Origin: Hamadaea sp013361475
GTDB lineage: Bacteria; Actinomycetota; Actinomycetes; Mycobacteriales; Micromonosporaceae
Direction: 5' to 3'
Assembly (NCBI RefSeq): GCF_040654195.1
Contig: NZ_JBFAHM010000008.1
Span: 310,001-374,000, forward strand
Length of the DNA: 64,000 nucleotides
Shown here: in pieces, positions 26,011-34,347 of the stretch
Position numbering within the stretch: the first letter of the stretch is position 1
Layout: every line of letters begins with the position of its first letter
Program-made: the position numbers and the translations under genes
Notes under the pieces: model-generated
The model's input: the letters and a program-made list of their open reading frames with translations, nothing else
Databases searched by the model: none
What the model was told of the DNA's origin: nothing

Positions 26011-27327
26011 TCACCAGGGCGTCGCCAGCACCGCCTCCACGACGACGGCGGTGAGCGCGCCGACGCCGGCCAGCAGCAGCGGTGGCGGCGGGATCGGGCC
26101 GCCGCGCTGCTCCGGCGCCACCGCGGCGACCGTCAGCCACGGGAAGTACGCCAGCCAGGCGTGCTCGACGCCGCCCCGGGCCAACCCGGCGGCCACCGAG
26201 AACACCACAGCGGCTCCCGCGCCCGCCAGAAACGGCCATCCCGGCGTGTTCCGGAGTTTGCGTACGCCGGGGACCAGAGCGGGTCCGGCGGCCAGGAGAA
26301 GGGCGACGAGGCTGATCGCCGCCCACGGCAGGGCGGGCCGGGCCGGTTCGACCCGGGCGGTGAAGTCGTTGTGGGCGCTGAGGAGCCCGTCGAACCAGTT
26401 GAACCCGGCAGCCCAGGCGGCCAGCACCGGCAGCAGCGCGCCCAGTCCGCCGGCCCAGTTCAGGGCGGCCCGGCGCCGGGCGAAGTTCAGGCATACCACC
26501 GTCAGGCCCAGCCACGCGGCGGCGTACGAGAAGAGCGCGGCAGTGCCCAGCGCGATGCCGGAGGCCAGCGACCAGGCCAAGGCCCGCGTGCCGTGTCTGA
26601 TCGTGGCCCGAACCCCGGCCGCGATGGTCGCCGCGGCCAGCGTGCCGACCAGCGCGTCGATCGAGACCGCGAGCCAGACCGCCCAGGTGGACAGCAGGAG
26701 CAGCGGGGCGTAGCTGCGGGCCGCCGCCTCGCCGCAGACCTCGCGGACCGCCGACAGCACGAGCGGAGCCACCAGCGCGCCCAGCGCGGTGACGGCGAGG
26801 CCGAGCAGCAGATGGTCGGTCAGCCCGGCCCGATGCAGTGCCCAGAGCAGCATGACCGGGCCCGGCGGGTGGCCCCGGCTGGCGATCGACTTCTCCGCGG
26901 CGGTCGCCGTATAGGCGCGCAAGTACTCCCACGGGTGATCACCCATCGCGGTGACATCGGTGAGGTAACTGTCCGGACTCAGCAGCGCGCGGGTGAATCC
27001 GTCGGCACCGTCCACGTAGGCCAGACCTACCGACCAGAGGAGCAATCCGCAATAGGAAACGATTACGAGCATTCCCCACCGTGCGGAATGGAACCACCCG
27101 CGATGCGCAAAGGTAAGGACCGAAAGCGCAATCAGTGGTGCCAGCACCGTCGCCGGGCCGATCTCAACTCGATAACGGCCGAGAAAAGGCGCGCTCGCGG
27201 TGCCGAGTGCGACTCCGGCGCGCACCGCGAGCCAGGTCGCGGCGGTACCCACGGTGACCAGTGCCAACCAGCTGAAAAGGTCGTCACGTTCACGTCTGCG
27301 CGCCGCTGCGGGGTCATCGCTCACCAC
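26011..27327 (-). CDS. Polytopic membrane protein, possible GT-C glycosyltransferase
   Basis: A 438-residue protein with about 10-11 predicted membrane helices and short loops. The size and the early SPDSYLTD and GDHPWEY segments in loops resemble lipid-linked-sugar GT-C or PMT/mannosyltransferase-type proteins, but I cannot identify a diagnostic catalytic motif with confidence. The N-terminal RRRERDD suggests a cytoplasmic start. It is convergent with the ABC-F gene (stops 18 bases apart) and divergent from the HTH gene. Confidence 0.72.
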   Translation of the reverse strand: MVSDDPAAARRRERDDLFSWLALVTVGTAATWLAVRAGVALGTASAPFLGRYRVEIGPATVLAPLIALSVLTFAHRGWFHSARWGMLVIVSYCGLLLWSVGLAYVDGADGFTRALLSPDSYLTDVTAMGDHPWEYLRAYTATAAEKSIASRGHPPGPVMLLWALHRAGLTDHLLLGLAVTALGALVAPLVLSAVREVCGEAAARSYAPLLLLSTWAVWLAVSIDALVGTLAAATIAAGVRATIRHGTRALAWSLASGIALGTAALFSYAAAWLGLTVVCLNFARRRAALNWAGGLGALLPVLAAWAAGFNWFDGLLSAHNDFTARVEPARPALPWAAISLVALLLAAGPALVPGVRKLRNTPGWPFLAGAGAAVVFSVAAGLARGGVEHAWLAYFPWLTVAAVAPEQRGGPIPPPPLLLAGVGALTAVVVEAVLATPW

Positions 27328-27467
27328 GGCGCATCAGGCTATCGGGTAGCCGACAGAGGCGTGCGTGTCGGTTGGCGTGTAGTTGATATCTAGCGCATGA
27401 TCGTTCCAGGCGGTCTAATAGATGAGACCGCGTAACCGCACCATCTTTCGGACGTGAGGGATTCACG

Positions 27468-27695
27468 ATGGCAGCCACCGGCACAGCTACCACCACAGAG
27501 AAGGGTCGCCGGATCGTCGGGACCGAGCGGCAGACGCTGGCGAAGGACCTCGTCAAGCGATACACCTCCGGGGAGAGCATCCGTGCTCTGGCCTCGTCGA
27601 CGGGCCGCTCCTACGGGTTCATTCACCGGGTGCTCACCGAGGCGGGCGTCCAGCTGCGTCAGCGGGGCGGCGCCCGGCGCCGTAAGAAGGCCTGA
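27468..27695 (+). CDS. Small helix-turn-helix protein
   Basis: A 75-residue basic DNA-binding protein with one helix-turn-helix: KRYTSGESIRALASSTGRSY (Hin-like recombinase-type fold) and C-terminal RQRGGARRRKKA. Similar small proteins are widespread in actinobacteria, with no agreed function known to me; the basic tail suggests nucleic-acid binding. GAGGG lies about 11 bases before the ATG. It precedes the crotonase gene by 38 bases in the same direction. Confidence 0.85.
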   Translation: MAATGTATTTEKGRRIVGTERQTLAKDLVKRYTSGESIRALASSTGRSYGFIHRVLTEAGVQLRQRGGARRRKKA

Positions 27696-27733
27696 CCGCC
27701 TTCTCCCCGGACAAGCGGATACGATCTGCAGGC

Positions 27734-28525
27734 ATGACCTCGCGATCGCCACAGGACGTGCACCCGGCCGGCGACACCCCGCCGGCCGGTGTACGCATGG
27801 AGGCTGATGGTCCGATTGCGACGATCACGCTGGATCGTCCCGAAGTTCTGAATGCGCAGACCACGGCGACGTGGGAAAGCTTGCGCGACATCGGTTCGGC
27901 GCTGCGCGCCGACGTCAGAGTGGTGGTGCTCCGCGGCGAGGGGCGGGCCTTCTCGGCCGGACTAGACCTTGCCCACGCCCAGGCCAACCTGGGTGAGCTC
28001 GCCGCGGTGCCCCCCGACGAGGCCGAAGCTCGGATCGGGCGCTTCCAGGAGGCCTTCTCCTGGTTGCGCCGCACCGACATCGTCACCATCGCCGCTGTGC
28101 AGGGCCATGCCATCGGAGCCGGTTTCCAGCTCGCACTGGCCTGCGATTTCCGGGTCGTCGCCGACGATGCCCGGTTCGCCATGAAAGAAGTGGCCTTGGG
28201 CTTGGTGCCCGATTTGACGGGGACCAAGCGGCTCGTCGACCTCGTCGGCTACTCCCGCGCTCTGGAGTTGTGCGCCACCGGGCGTACGGTCGACTCGGCG
28301 GAGGCCGAGCAGATCGGGCTGGCCACTGTCCGCGTACCGCGAGCGGAGCTCGACCAGGCGGCCCGGGATCTGGCGGCCGCGCTGCTCGCGGCCGATCGCA
28401 ACGCCCTCATCGAGATCAAGGCGCTGATCGCGGGCGCTCATCAGCGGTCATACGCCGAACAGGCGCTCGCCGAGCGGCAGGCTCAGGTGCGCCGTATCCG
28501 GGAGATCGCCGGGCTGGGCGAATAG
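27734..28525 (+). CDS. Enoyl-CoA hydratase/isomerase family protein
   Basis: A 263-residue crotonase-fold protein acting on acyl-CoA thioesters. Motifs: ITLDRPEVLNAQ, RGEGRAFSAGLDLA (oxyanion-hole GLD), and GHAIGAGFQLALACDF. In classic enoyl-CoA hydratase the position after GGGF/GAGF is the first catalytic Glu; here it is Gln (GAGFQ). The second Glu is kept in AMKEVALGLVP. Loss of the first Glu is seen in isomerases and other crotonases, so hydratase activity is doubtful and the reaction is left open. Confidence 0.9.
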   Translation: MTSRSPQDVHPAGDTPPAGVRMEADGPIATITLDRPEVLNAQTTATWESLRDIGSALRADVRVVVLRGEGRAFSAGLDLAHAQANLGELAAVPPDEAEARIGRFQEAFSWLRRTDIVTIAAVQGHAIGAGFQLALACDFRVVADDARFAMKEVALGLVPDLTGTKRLVDLVGYSRALELCATGRTVDSAEAEQIGLATVRVPRAELDQAARDLAAALLAADRNALIEIKALIAGAHQRSYAEQALAERQAQVRRIREIAGLGE

Positions 28526-28531
28526 CGCCCC

Positions 28532-28564
28532 GGTAAGCCCTCGTTCGGGAATGTCAGGCTTACC
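28532..28564. other. Inverted repeat before ABC exporter
   Basis: GGTAAGCC and GGCTTACC, perfect 8-bp arms separated by 17 bases, lying between the crotonase and ABC-exporter genes. It could be a weak terminator or a regulator site; no T tract follows. Confidence 0.3.
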
Positions 28565-28605
28565 TCGTATGTTGGCCCTGCAGGATCATCCTGGGAGGGC
28601 GACAG

Positions 28606-30537
28606 ATGTCAATGATGGGCGGGGGCGGCGGAGGCTGGGGCATGATGCGTGCCCTCCGCGAGGAGGACGCGGTCAAGCAGCACAAGCTGACCAGCGGCAC
28701 GTTCAAGCGCGTGATGCGCTTCGCCCGGCCGTACCGGCGGGACATCGCGATCTTCCTCGTGACGGTGGTCGTGTCGGCCGCGATCGGCGTGGCGACCCCG
28801 GTTCTCGCCGGTGACGTCGTCAACGCCATCACCAGCGGCAAGCCGTCGGCGGGCGGCACGGTCATCCGGCTGGCGCTGATCATCGCGGGACTCGCCATCG
28901 TCGGCGCCGGCCTCTCGCTCGCCCAGCGGTGGTACTCGGCCCGGATCGGCGAGGGCATCATCTACCGGCTGCGCAGCGAGGTCTACGACCACGTCCAGCA
29001 GATGCCGCTCCAGTTCTTCACGCGTACGCAGACCGGCGCGCTCGTCTCACGTCTCAACAACGACGTCCTGGGCGCGCAGCGGGCGTTCACGTCGACGCTG
29101 TCCGGCGTCGTCAGCAACGTCATCCAGCTGGCCCTGACGGCCGGCGTGATGCTGAGCCTCAACTGGCAGATCACGGCCCTGTCGTTGGTCCTGCTGCCGG
29201 TGTTCATCCTGCCCGCGCGCCGGGTCGGGCGGCGGCTGGCCGCCATCACCAAGGAGTCCTACGAACTCAACGCCACCATGAACGCGACGATGACCGAGCG
29301 CTTCGGTGTCGCGGGGGCGTTGCTGGTGAAGCTGTTCGGCCGACCCGAGTCGGAGTCCGAGCGGTTCGGCGAGAAGGCCGCCCGCGTACGCGACATCGGC
29401 ATCACCTCGGCGATGTACGGCCGGGCCTTCTTCGTCGCGATGATGCTGGTCGCCTCGCTGGCCCAGGCGCTCGTCTACGGGCTCGGCGGCTGGTTCGCCG
29501 TCCACCAGACGATCTCGGCCGGCACCGTGGTCGCCCTGGCGTTGCTGCTGACCCGGCTCTACGGGCCGCTGACGGAGCTGTCCAACGTCCGCGTCGACGT
29601 CATGAGCGCGATGGTCAGCTTCGACCGGGTCTTCGAGATCCTGGATCTGCCGCCCGCGATCGCGGAGAAGCCCGACGCGGTCGAGGTGACCAAGGGCTCC
29701 AGCCGAGTCGAGTTCCGGGACGTGTGGTTCCGCTATCCCACGGCGGCCGAGGTTTCCCTGGCCTCCCTGGAGGACGTCGCGACGCTGGACCGCAAGCAGA
29801 CCGAGCCGGTGCTGCGCGGTGTTTCGTTCACCGTCGAGCCGGGGCAGATGGTGGCGCTCGTCGGCCCGTCGGGTGCGGGCAAGTCCACCACGTCGATGCT
29901 GGTGAGCCGGGTCTACGACGTGACCGAGGGTTCGGTGGCGGTCGGCGGCGTCGACGTCCGCGACGCCACGCTCGCGTCGCTGCGCGACACCATCGGCGTC
30001 GTCACCCAGGACGCTCACCTGTTCCACGAGACCATCGCGGCGAACCTGCGTTACGCCAAGCCCGACGCGACCGACGACGAGATCTGGGCGGCGCTGCGGG
30101 GCGCTCAGGTGGAGGAGCTGGTCCGGGCGCTGCCCGACGGTCTGGAGACGGTCGTCGGCGAGCGGGGCTACCGGTTCTCCGGTGGCGAGAAGCAGCGCAT
30201 CGCGATCGCCCGCCTCCTGCTCAAGGCACCGTCGATCGTCATCCTCGACGAGGCCACCGCCCATCTGGACTCCGAGAGCGAGGCTGCGGTGCAGCGCGCG
30301 TTGTCGGTCGCGCTCGCCGGGCGTACGGCGCTGGTGATCGCGCACCGGCTCTCGACGGTGCGGGAAGCCGACCAGATCCTGGTGCTCGACGACGGCAAGA
30401 TCGTCGAGCGGGGTACGCACGAGGAACTGGTCGCGGCGGGCGGTCTCTACGGCGACCTCTACCGGACGCAGTTCACCGCCTCGCCGGTGGATTCGCCGCT
30501 CACGACGAGCCTGCCCGCGAGCCCGGCCGCCGCCTGA
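28606..30537 (+). CDS. ABC-type exporter, fused membrane and ATPase domains
   Basis: A 643-residue half-transporter. A glycine-rich N-terminus (MSMMGGGGGGWG) is followed by a six-helix type I exporter membrane domain (about residues 45-330), then an ATPase domain with Walker A VGPSGAGKSTTSML, the signature FSGGEKQRIAIARLLL, Walker B IVILDEATAHLD and the switch IAHRLSTV. It probably works as a homodimer, since no partner gene is adjacent. GGGAGGG lies eight bases before the ATG. The substrate is unknown; multidrug, lipid or peptide export are all possible. Confidence 0.92.
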   Translation: MSMMGGGGGGWGMMRALREEDAVKQHKLTSGTFKRVMRFARPYRRDIAIFLVTVVVSAAIGVATPVLAGDVVNAITSGKPSAGGTVIRLALIIAGLAIVGAGLSLAQRWYSARIGEGIIYRLRSEVYDHVQQMPLQFFTRTQTGALVSRLNNDVLGAQRAFTSTLSGVVSNVIQLALTAGVMLSLNWQITALSLVLLPVFILPARRVGRRLAAITKESYELNATMNATMTERFGVAGALLVKLFGRPESESERFGEKAARVRDIGITSAMYGRAFFVAMMLVASLAQALVYGLGGWFAVHQTISAGTVVALALLLTRLYGPLTELSNVRVDVMSAMVSFDRVFEILDLPPAIAEKPDAVEVTKGSSRVEFRDVWFRYPTAAEVSLASLEDVATLDRKQTEPVLRGVSFTVEPGQMVALVGPSGAGKSTTSMLVSRVYDVTEGSVAVGGVDVRDATLASLRDTIGVVTQDAHLFHETIAANLRYAKPDATDDEIWAALRGAQVEELVRALPDGLETVVGERGYRFSGGEKQRIAIARLLLKAPSIVILDEATAHLDSESEAAVQRALSVALAGRTALVIAHRLSTVREADQILVLDDGKIVERGTHEELVAAGGLYGDLYRTQFTASPVDSPLTTSLPASPAAA

Positions 30538-30571
30538 GACCTCCCAGACGGCGGGGTGCCGGGCTCGCCCG

Positions 30572-30745
30572 GCGCGAGATCATCGCGTTTTCCGCGATAA
30601 CGTCCCTGCCGAGCGCGAAAGCGCGAGATCATCGCGTTTTCCGGGATAACGTCCCTGCCGAGCGCGAAAGCGGGAGATCATCGCGTTTTCCGGGATAACG
30701 TCCCCTGCCGAGCGCGAAAGACCGCGTTATCCCCGGCTACGTCCC
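30572..30745. repeat. 49-bp tandem repeat, family D
   Basis: Three near-identical 49-bp units starting at 30572, 30621 and 30670, each with GAGATCATCGCGTTTTCC, GGATAACGTCCC and GCCGAGCGCGAAAG, then a degraded fourth (CCGCGTTATCCCCGG). The unit carries the GTTATCC motif of family D. It lies between the converging ABC exporter and RIO kinase genes. Confidence 0.9.
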
Positions 30746-30820
30746 CTTTGCCGGCGGTCTGCCGCTGTTGCCGGCCGGTGCGGCAGCCGCGCCCATCGGA
30801 GCGGCTGCCGCGGTCCGGCG

Positions 30821-31732
30821 TCAGCGGATCCCCGCCTCGTCGCACAGGAACTGCACGACCTCGTTCTCATCCACTCCGGACAGTCCCCGGGAGCGGAACC
30901 AGGTCAGGACGTTGTGCACGTCCCGGGTCAGGAACCGCCGCCCGTGCGGGTTGGCGACGATGTCGACGATCTGCGGGAGATCGATGACGACTAACCGTCC
31001 TTCGTGGACGAGGATGTTGTACGGCGACAGGTCGCCGTGGGCGTACCCGCTGCGGGCCAGGACCCGCAGCCCGACCAGCAGCTGCTCCCACAGATCGGTC
31101 AGGTCCGCGTCCTCCGGCCGGATCGCGGCCAGCCGGGGCGCGGCCACACCGTCCTGCGTACCGATGAACTCCATGAGGATCTCGGTGCCGAGGATCTGCA
31201 CGGGATAGGGCGTGAACGGGGCTACGTCCAGCGACTGGGCGGTCTCCCAGAGCTTGCACAGCGCCCCGAATTCGGCGTACGCCCACTGCCCGGCGATCGC
31301 CTCCTTGCCGAAGGCGGTGCGGGCGGCGACGGCCCGGTTGACCCGGCTGTCCCGGGTCCGCCGGCCCTCCAGGTATCCGGCGTCCCGGTGGAACATCCGG
31401 TGATCGCTGTCCCGGTACCGTTTGGCCGCCATCAGCGTGCCGTAGCCGGTCTCGGGGACTTCCCGCCGGATCAGGAAGACGTCGGCTTCCTTGCCGGTCT
31501 TGAGCATGCCGCGTTCGATGTCGACCGCGGCCAGCTCGGTGACCACCCACTCGGGATGCGGCAGCGGGCCGCGTTCGGTGGGGGAGGACAGGTCCCAGGT
31601 GGACCAGCGGTCGCCGGTCTCCGGGCCGTCCGGGTTCTCATCCCATTCGGGATCGTGATCGAAGAACTTCTCGAACGTGTCGGTTTCGGTCAGCGAGAAG
31701 TCGTCGTCGTCGAACTTGCGCTTGTTGCGCAC
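30821..31732 (-). CDS. RIO-type serine/threonine protein kinase
   Basis: A 303-residue atypical kinase of the RIO1 family, which in eukaryotes and archaea acts in ribosome maturation; bacterial roles are little known. The nucleotide region MLKTGKEADVFLIRR sits near residues 76-90, the catalytic loop HGDLSPYNIL near 231, and the metal-binding VIDLPQ near 249. The acidic N-terminus (FDDDDF) precedes a Glu/Asp/Pro-rich segment. The GTG at 31732 is chosen: AAGGAG lies 8 bases upstream. A second, overlapping start region is discussed under the leader ORF at 31690-31794. Confidence 0.9.
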   Translation of the reverse strand: MRNKRKFDDDDFSLTETDTFEKFFDHDPEWDENPDGPETGDRWSTWDLSSPTERGPLPHPEWVVTELAAVDIERGMLKTGKEADVFLIRREVPETGYGTLMAAKRYRDSDHRMFHRDAGYLEGRRTRDSRVNRAVAARTAFGKEAIAGQWAYAEFGALCKLWETAQSLDVAPFTPYPVQILGTEILMEFIGTQDGVAAPRLAAIRPEDADLTDLWEQLLVGLRVLARSGYAHGDLSPYNILVHEGRLVVIDLPQIVDIVANPHGRRFLTRDVHNVLTWFRSRGLSGVDENEVVQFLCDEAGIR

Positions 31733-31794
31733 TTCAGCGGCTCCTTGAGCGAAGAGGAAAGGGGAACGGCGCAGGGCACGGCAAAGACAGCCAT
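31690..31794 (-). CDS. Possible leader ORF overlapping RIO kinase start
   Basis: A 34-codon frame on the same strand as the RIO kinase gene, beginning with an ATG behind a very strong AGGAGGGG (spacing about 6) and running into the kinase gene in another frame, ending at 31690. Upstream lies a 7-bp hairpin (CACCACG with CGTGGTG) around a T-rich loop. The strong ribosome site suggests it is translated and could couple or regulate kinase translation. No homologue is known to me. Confidence 0.3.
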   Translation of the reverse strand: MAVFAVPCAVPLSSSLKEPLKCATSASSTTTTSR

Positions 31795-31925
31795 CTGGCT
31801 CCCCTCCTCTCACTCACACACCACGCCGAAAAAAGACAGGCCGTGGTGGCGGCCATGATCAAACGTCGAACAGTCTAGGCGGCGTAGGGGGACATGTGTC
31901 AACCGATTTTCCGCGTGACGCCCGA

Positions 31926-32015
31926 CTAGTCGATCACCTGCTCGCGGAGTCGATCAGGATGCTGGGCACACGACACGCCGGTCGATCATGACCGAAAGTT
32001 CATGATCAACGGGGA
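31926..32015 (+). repeat. Palindromic repeat family C, copy 3, and 311-bp spacer
   Basis: Contains GTCGATCACCTGCTCGCGGA, ACACGACACGCCGGTCGATC and TTCATGATCAAC, matching 15270-15357 directly and 9604-9670 in reverse. It lies just beyond the 3' end of the AcnR-like gene. The rest of the 31733-32043 spacer holds only the possible leader ORF and its hairpin. Confidence 0.75.
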
Positions 32016-32043
32016 AAGCGGGAAAAAGCGGAAGAAGCGGGGC

Positions 32044-32616
32044 TCAGCGTTTGCGGACGGTTTCCTCGACGAGGTCGAGGACGGGGCCGAGGTCGCCGGC
32101 CGGCCGGCCCATGGCCAGGTGCAGCACGAGCCCGTCGTAGGCCAGTTCGAGGAAGCGCATGAGCGCCTCCAGTGGCACGTCGTCGCGGAGCACGCCGGCG
32201 TCGCGCTGACGCTTGAGCCGTTCGGCGGTGGCGCTTTCGATCGCGCTCGTGCGCTGGACCCACCGCTCGGCGAAGCCGGGGTCGGTCCGCACACGGCGGG
32301 AGACCTCCAGCTGCGTGCCGAGCCAGCCGGCCGCGTCGGGGTCGGTGGCGCGGGCCAACAGGTCGCGCATGACCTGCACGAGTCCGTTGCGGGCGACCGT
32401 CTCGACCATCTCGGCGGCGTCGTCCTCGGCGACCGCGAGGAACAGCGAGTCCTTGTCGCGGAAGTGATGGAAGATCGCGCCCCGGGAGAGCCCGGTCGCC
32501 TCTTCGAGCCGCCGCACGGTGGCGCCCTCGTAGCCGTAGCGCGCGAAACAGGCCCGGGCGGCGGTGAGGATCTCCTCCCGCCGGGCTTCCAGCTGGTCCT
32601 GACTCACCCTCGGCAC
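32044..32616 (-). CDS. acnR: TetR-family regulator, AcnR-like
   Basis: A 190-residue TetR regulator. The DNA-binding end AARACFARYGYEGATVRRLE and ATGLSRGAIFHHFRDKDSLF is nearly the same as in corynebacterial AcnR, the repressor of aconitase, and the C-terminus shares VLDLVEETVRKR. The GTG at 32616 lies eight bases after GGGAGG; two codons of frame further upstream are open but less likely. In the window it is 9 kb away from acnA, not beside it. A palindrome lies upstream at 32648-32669, with a close match upstream of acnA at 44259-44280, consistent with a regulator of acnA and itself. Confidence 0.85.
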   Translation of the reverse strand: MPRVSQDQLEARREEILTAARACFARYGYEGATVRRLEEATGLSRGAIFHHFRDKDSLFLAVAEDDAAEMVETVARNGLVQVMRDLLARATDPDAAGWLGTQLEVSRRVRTDPGFAERWVQRTSAIESATAERLKRQRDAGVLRDDVPLEALMRFLELAYDGLVLHLAMGRPAGDLGPVLDLVEETVRKR

Positions 32617-32647
32617 ACTACGATCCTCCCAGGTCAACCAAGTCTTC

Positions 32648-32669
32648 GCAATCCGTACGTACGGCTTGC
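32648..32669. promoter_or_regulatory. Candidate AcnR operator (own promoter)
   Basis: A 22-bp palindrome with one mismatched pair: GCAA, then T, CCGTACGTACGG, C, TTGC. The core CCGTACGTACGG is perfect. It lies between the divergent acnR-like and nitrilase genes. A site at 44259-44280 upstream of acnA matches it at 17 of 22 positions. Confidence 0.6.
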
Positions 32670-32696
32670 TGCACGGGGCGGGCTAAGGTGACCTCC

Positions 32697-33542
32697 ATGC
32701 TGACCCCGCTCACCGTCGCCGCTGTGCAGACGCCGTCGATCCCCGGCGACGTGGCCGCTAATGCGCGTACCGGCGCGGAGCTGGCCGGGCAGGCCGCCGA
32801 CCAGGGCGCCCGGCTGTGCGTACTGCCCGAGCTGTTCCTGCCCGCCTACCATCCGCCGGCCCTGGCCGATCTGGCCACAGATGTCGCGGCCCTGGGTGGT
32901 CAGGTGGCGGACGCGAGGCTCGACCCGGTGCGGGCCGTCGCGCGCGACCGGCAGATCGTCGTCCTTCTAGGGGCGGCGGTACGCGATGAGCAGGACCGGC
33001 GTACGTGCGCCGTCGTGGTGGCCGACGGCACCGGCGAGATCCGGGTGGCGTACGAGAAGAACTTCCTCTGCGGCCCGGAGGAGAAGGCGCTCTTCGTGCC
33101 CGGTTCCCGGGGCGCGACGCTGCATCTGGACGGCTGGCGTCTTGGGCTGGGCGTCTGCTACGACGGGTGCTTCCCGGAGCACGCCCGGGCCGCGCAAGCC
33201 GACGACGTGCACGGCATGGTCTACCCGGCGGCGTACGTGTCCGGGTCAGAGCATCGGCGGGACGTCTACTACGCCGCCCGCGCCTTGGACAACACCGGCT
33301 ATGTCGTTTATGCCAATGCGGTCGACGGCGTCGCGCCGTGGACCTTCAACGGGGGCGCCGCCGTCTACGACCCCGAGGGCCGAGCCGTTGTCCGGGGGCC
33401 GAATTCCGGCACGTCCGTGCTGGTGGCGACGCTGTCACCGGAGGCGCTGGCGGAGACCCGGGCCGGGCACACCATGCTGACCGATCGACCCAGGATGATG
33501 CCCGAGGAGGAAACGACCGGTCGCGACCAGGTCTATACGTGA
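32697..33542 (+). CDS. Carbon-nitrogen hydrolase (nitrilase superfamily)
   Basis: A 281-residue cytoplasmic C-N hydrolase, likely an amidase or nitrilase, with the Glu-Lys-Cys catalytic triad: Glu in CVLPELFLPAY, Lys in AYEKNFLCG and Cys in LGVCYDGCFPE. The exact substrate cannot be read from sequence. The ATG at 32697 has AAGGTG five bases upstream; an in-frame GTG nine bases earlier is also possible. It is divergent from the AcnR-like gene, sharing the palindrome at 32648-32669. Confidence 0.88.
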   Translation: MLTPLTVAAVQTPSIPGDVAANARTGAELAGQAADQGARLCVLPELFLPAYHPPALADLATDVAALGGQVADARLDPVRAVARDRQIVVLLGAAVRDEQDRRTCAVVVADGTGEIRVAYEKNFLCGPEEKALFVPGSRGATLHLDGWRLGLGVCYDGCFPEHARAAQADDVHGMVYPAAYVSGSEHRRDVYYAARALDNTGYVVYANAVDGVAPWTFNGGAAVYDPEGRAVVRGPNSGTSVLVATLSPEALAETRAGHTMLTDRPRMMPEEETTGRDQVYT

Positions 33543-33584
33543 GGACCCTTTCCTAGTGAGGCGCAGGTCACGTATTGTGCGGCC

Positions 33585-34241
33585 GTGCCATTGCTGCTCC
33601 TTGACCTCGACAACACCCTGATCGACCGGACCGGGGCGTTCAAGGCCTGGGCCGAATGGTTCCTGTCGGAGATCGGTGCGCCCGCGTACGACGTGGACTG
33701 GCTGCTCGACGTGGACGCGGACGGGCTGACCGACCGTTGGGACGTCGCCGAGGCCATCCGCGACCGGTACTCCATCCGCGCGTCCATCGTCGATATGGTC
33801 GACGAGCTTTTCGAGGGCATGATCGAGCACACCCGATTCGATCCCATGGTCGGCGCGGCCCTGCGCATCGCGGCGGACGCGGGCTGGGTTCCCGTGATCG
33901 TCACGAATGGCAGTACGCGGATGCAGGAGGCGAAGATCCGCCGGACCGGGCTGGACCGGTTCGTCGCGGACTGGGTGATCTCCGAGGAGGTCGACTGCCG
34001 CAAACCCAACGCCCGGATCTTCGAGATCGCGGCCGAGCGCGCGCGGCTGCGCCTGCGCGGCGCGTGGATGATCGGCGACAGCCCCGAGTCCGACATCGGC
34101 GGCGCGGCCGGCCTCGGGTTGCCGAGCGTCTGGATCCGGCGGGGCCGGGAGTGGACCGAGCGGCGGTTCGCGCCCACCCGGGCGGTCAACGGCGTCATCC
34201 AAGCCGTGGCGGCCGTGATGTCGCTGGCCCACTCTCGCTGA
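33585..34241 (+). CDS. HAD-superfamily hydrolase
   Basis: A 218-residue haloacid-dehalogenase-type phosphatase. Motifs: LLLLDLDNTLIDRTGA (nucleophile Asp and acid Asp, D-x-D), VIVTNGSTRMQ (motif II Thr/Ser), CRKPNARIFEIA (motif III Lys) and MIGDSPESDIGGA (motif IV). The helical cap lies between motifs I and II. Like many HAD genes it may act on a small phosphorylated metabolite. It starts with GTG 42 bases after the nitrilase gene, in the same direction. Confidence 0.88.
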   Translation: MPLLLLDLDNTLIDRTGAFKAWAEWFLSEIGAPAYDVDWLLDVDADGLTDRWDVAEAIRDRYSIRASIVDMVDELFEGMIEHTRFDPMVGAALRIAADAGWVPVIVTNGSTRMQEAKIRRTGLDRFVADWVISEEVDCRKPNARIFEIAAERARLRLRGAWMIGDSPESDIGGAAGLGLPSVWIRRGREWTERRFAPTRAVNGVIQAVAAVMSLAHSR

Positions 34242-34347
34242 CCGTCTGATGTGGACGGGTCAAGAGGTTGATCCCCTGTCGGCATCTTGTGTGCCGGTTG
34301 GGTTTTCCCCCGGTTAGTGGTCCGACAGGTGTTCTAAACTTGATCTC

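Noticed and set aside
30572..30745. CRISPR array
   Set aside because: 49-bp units are direct head-to-tail repeats with no unique spacers and no cas genes.
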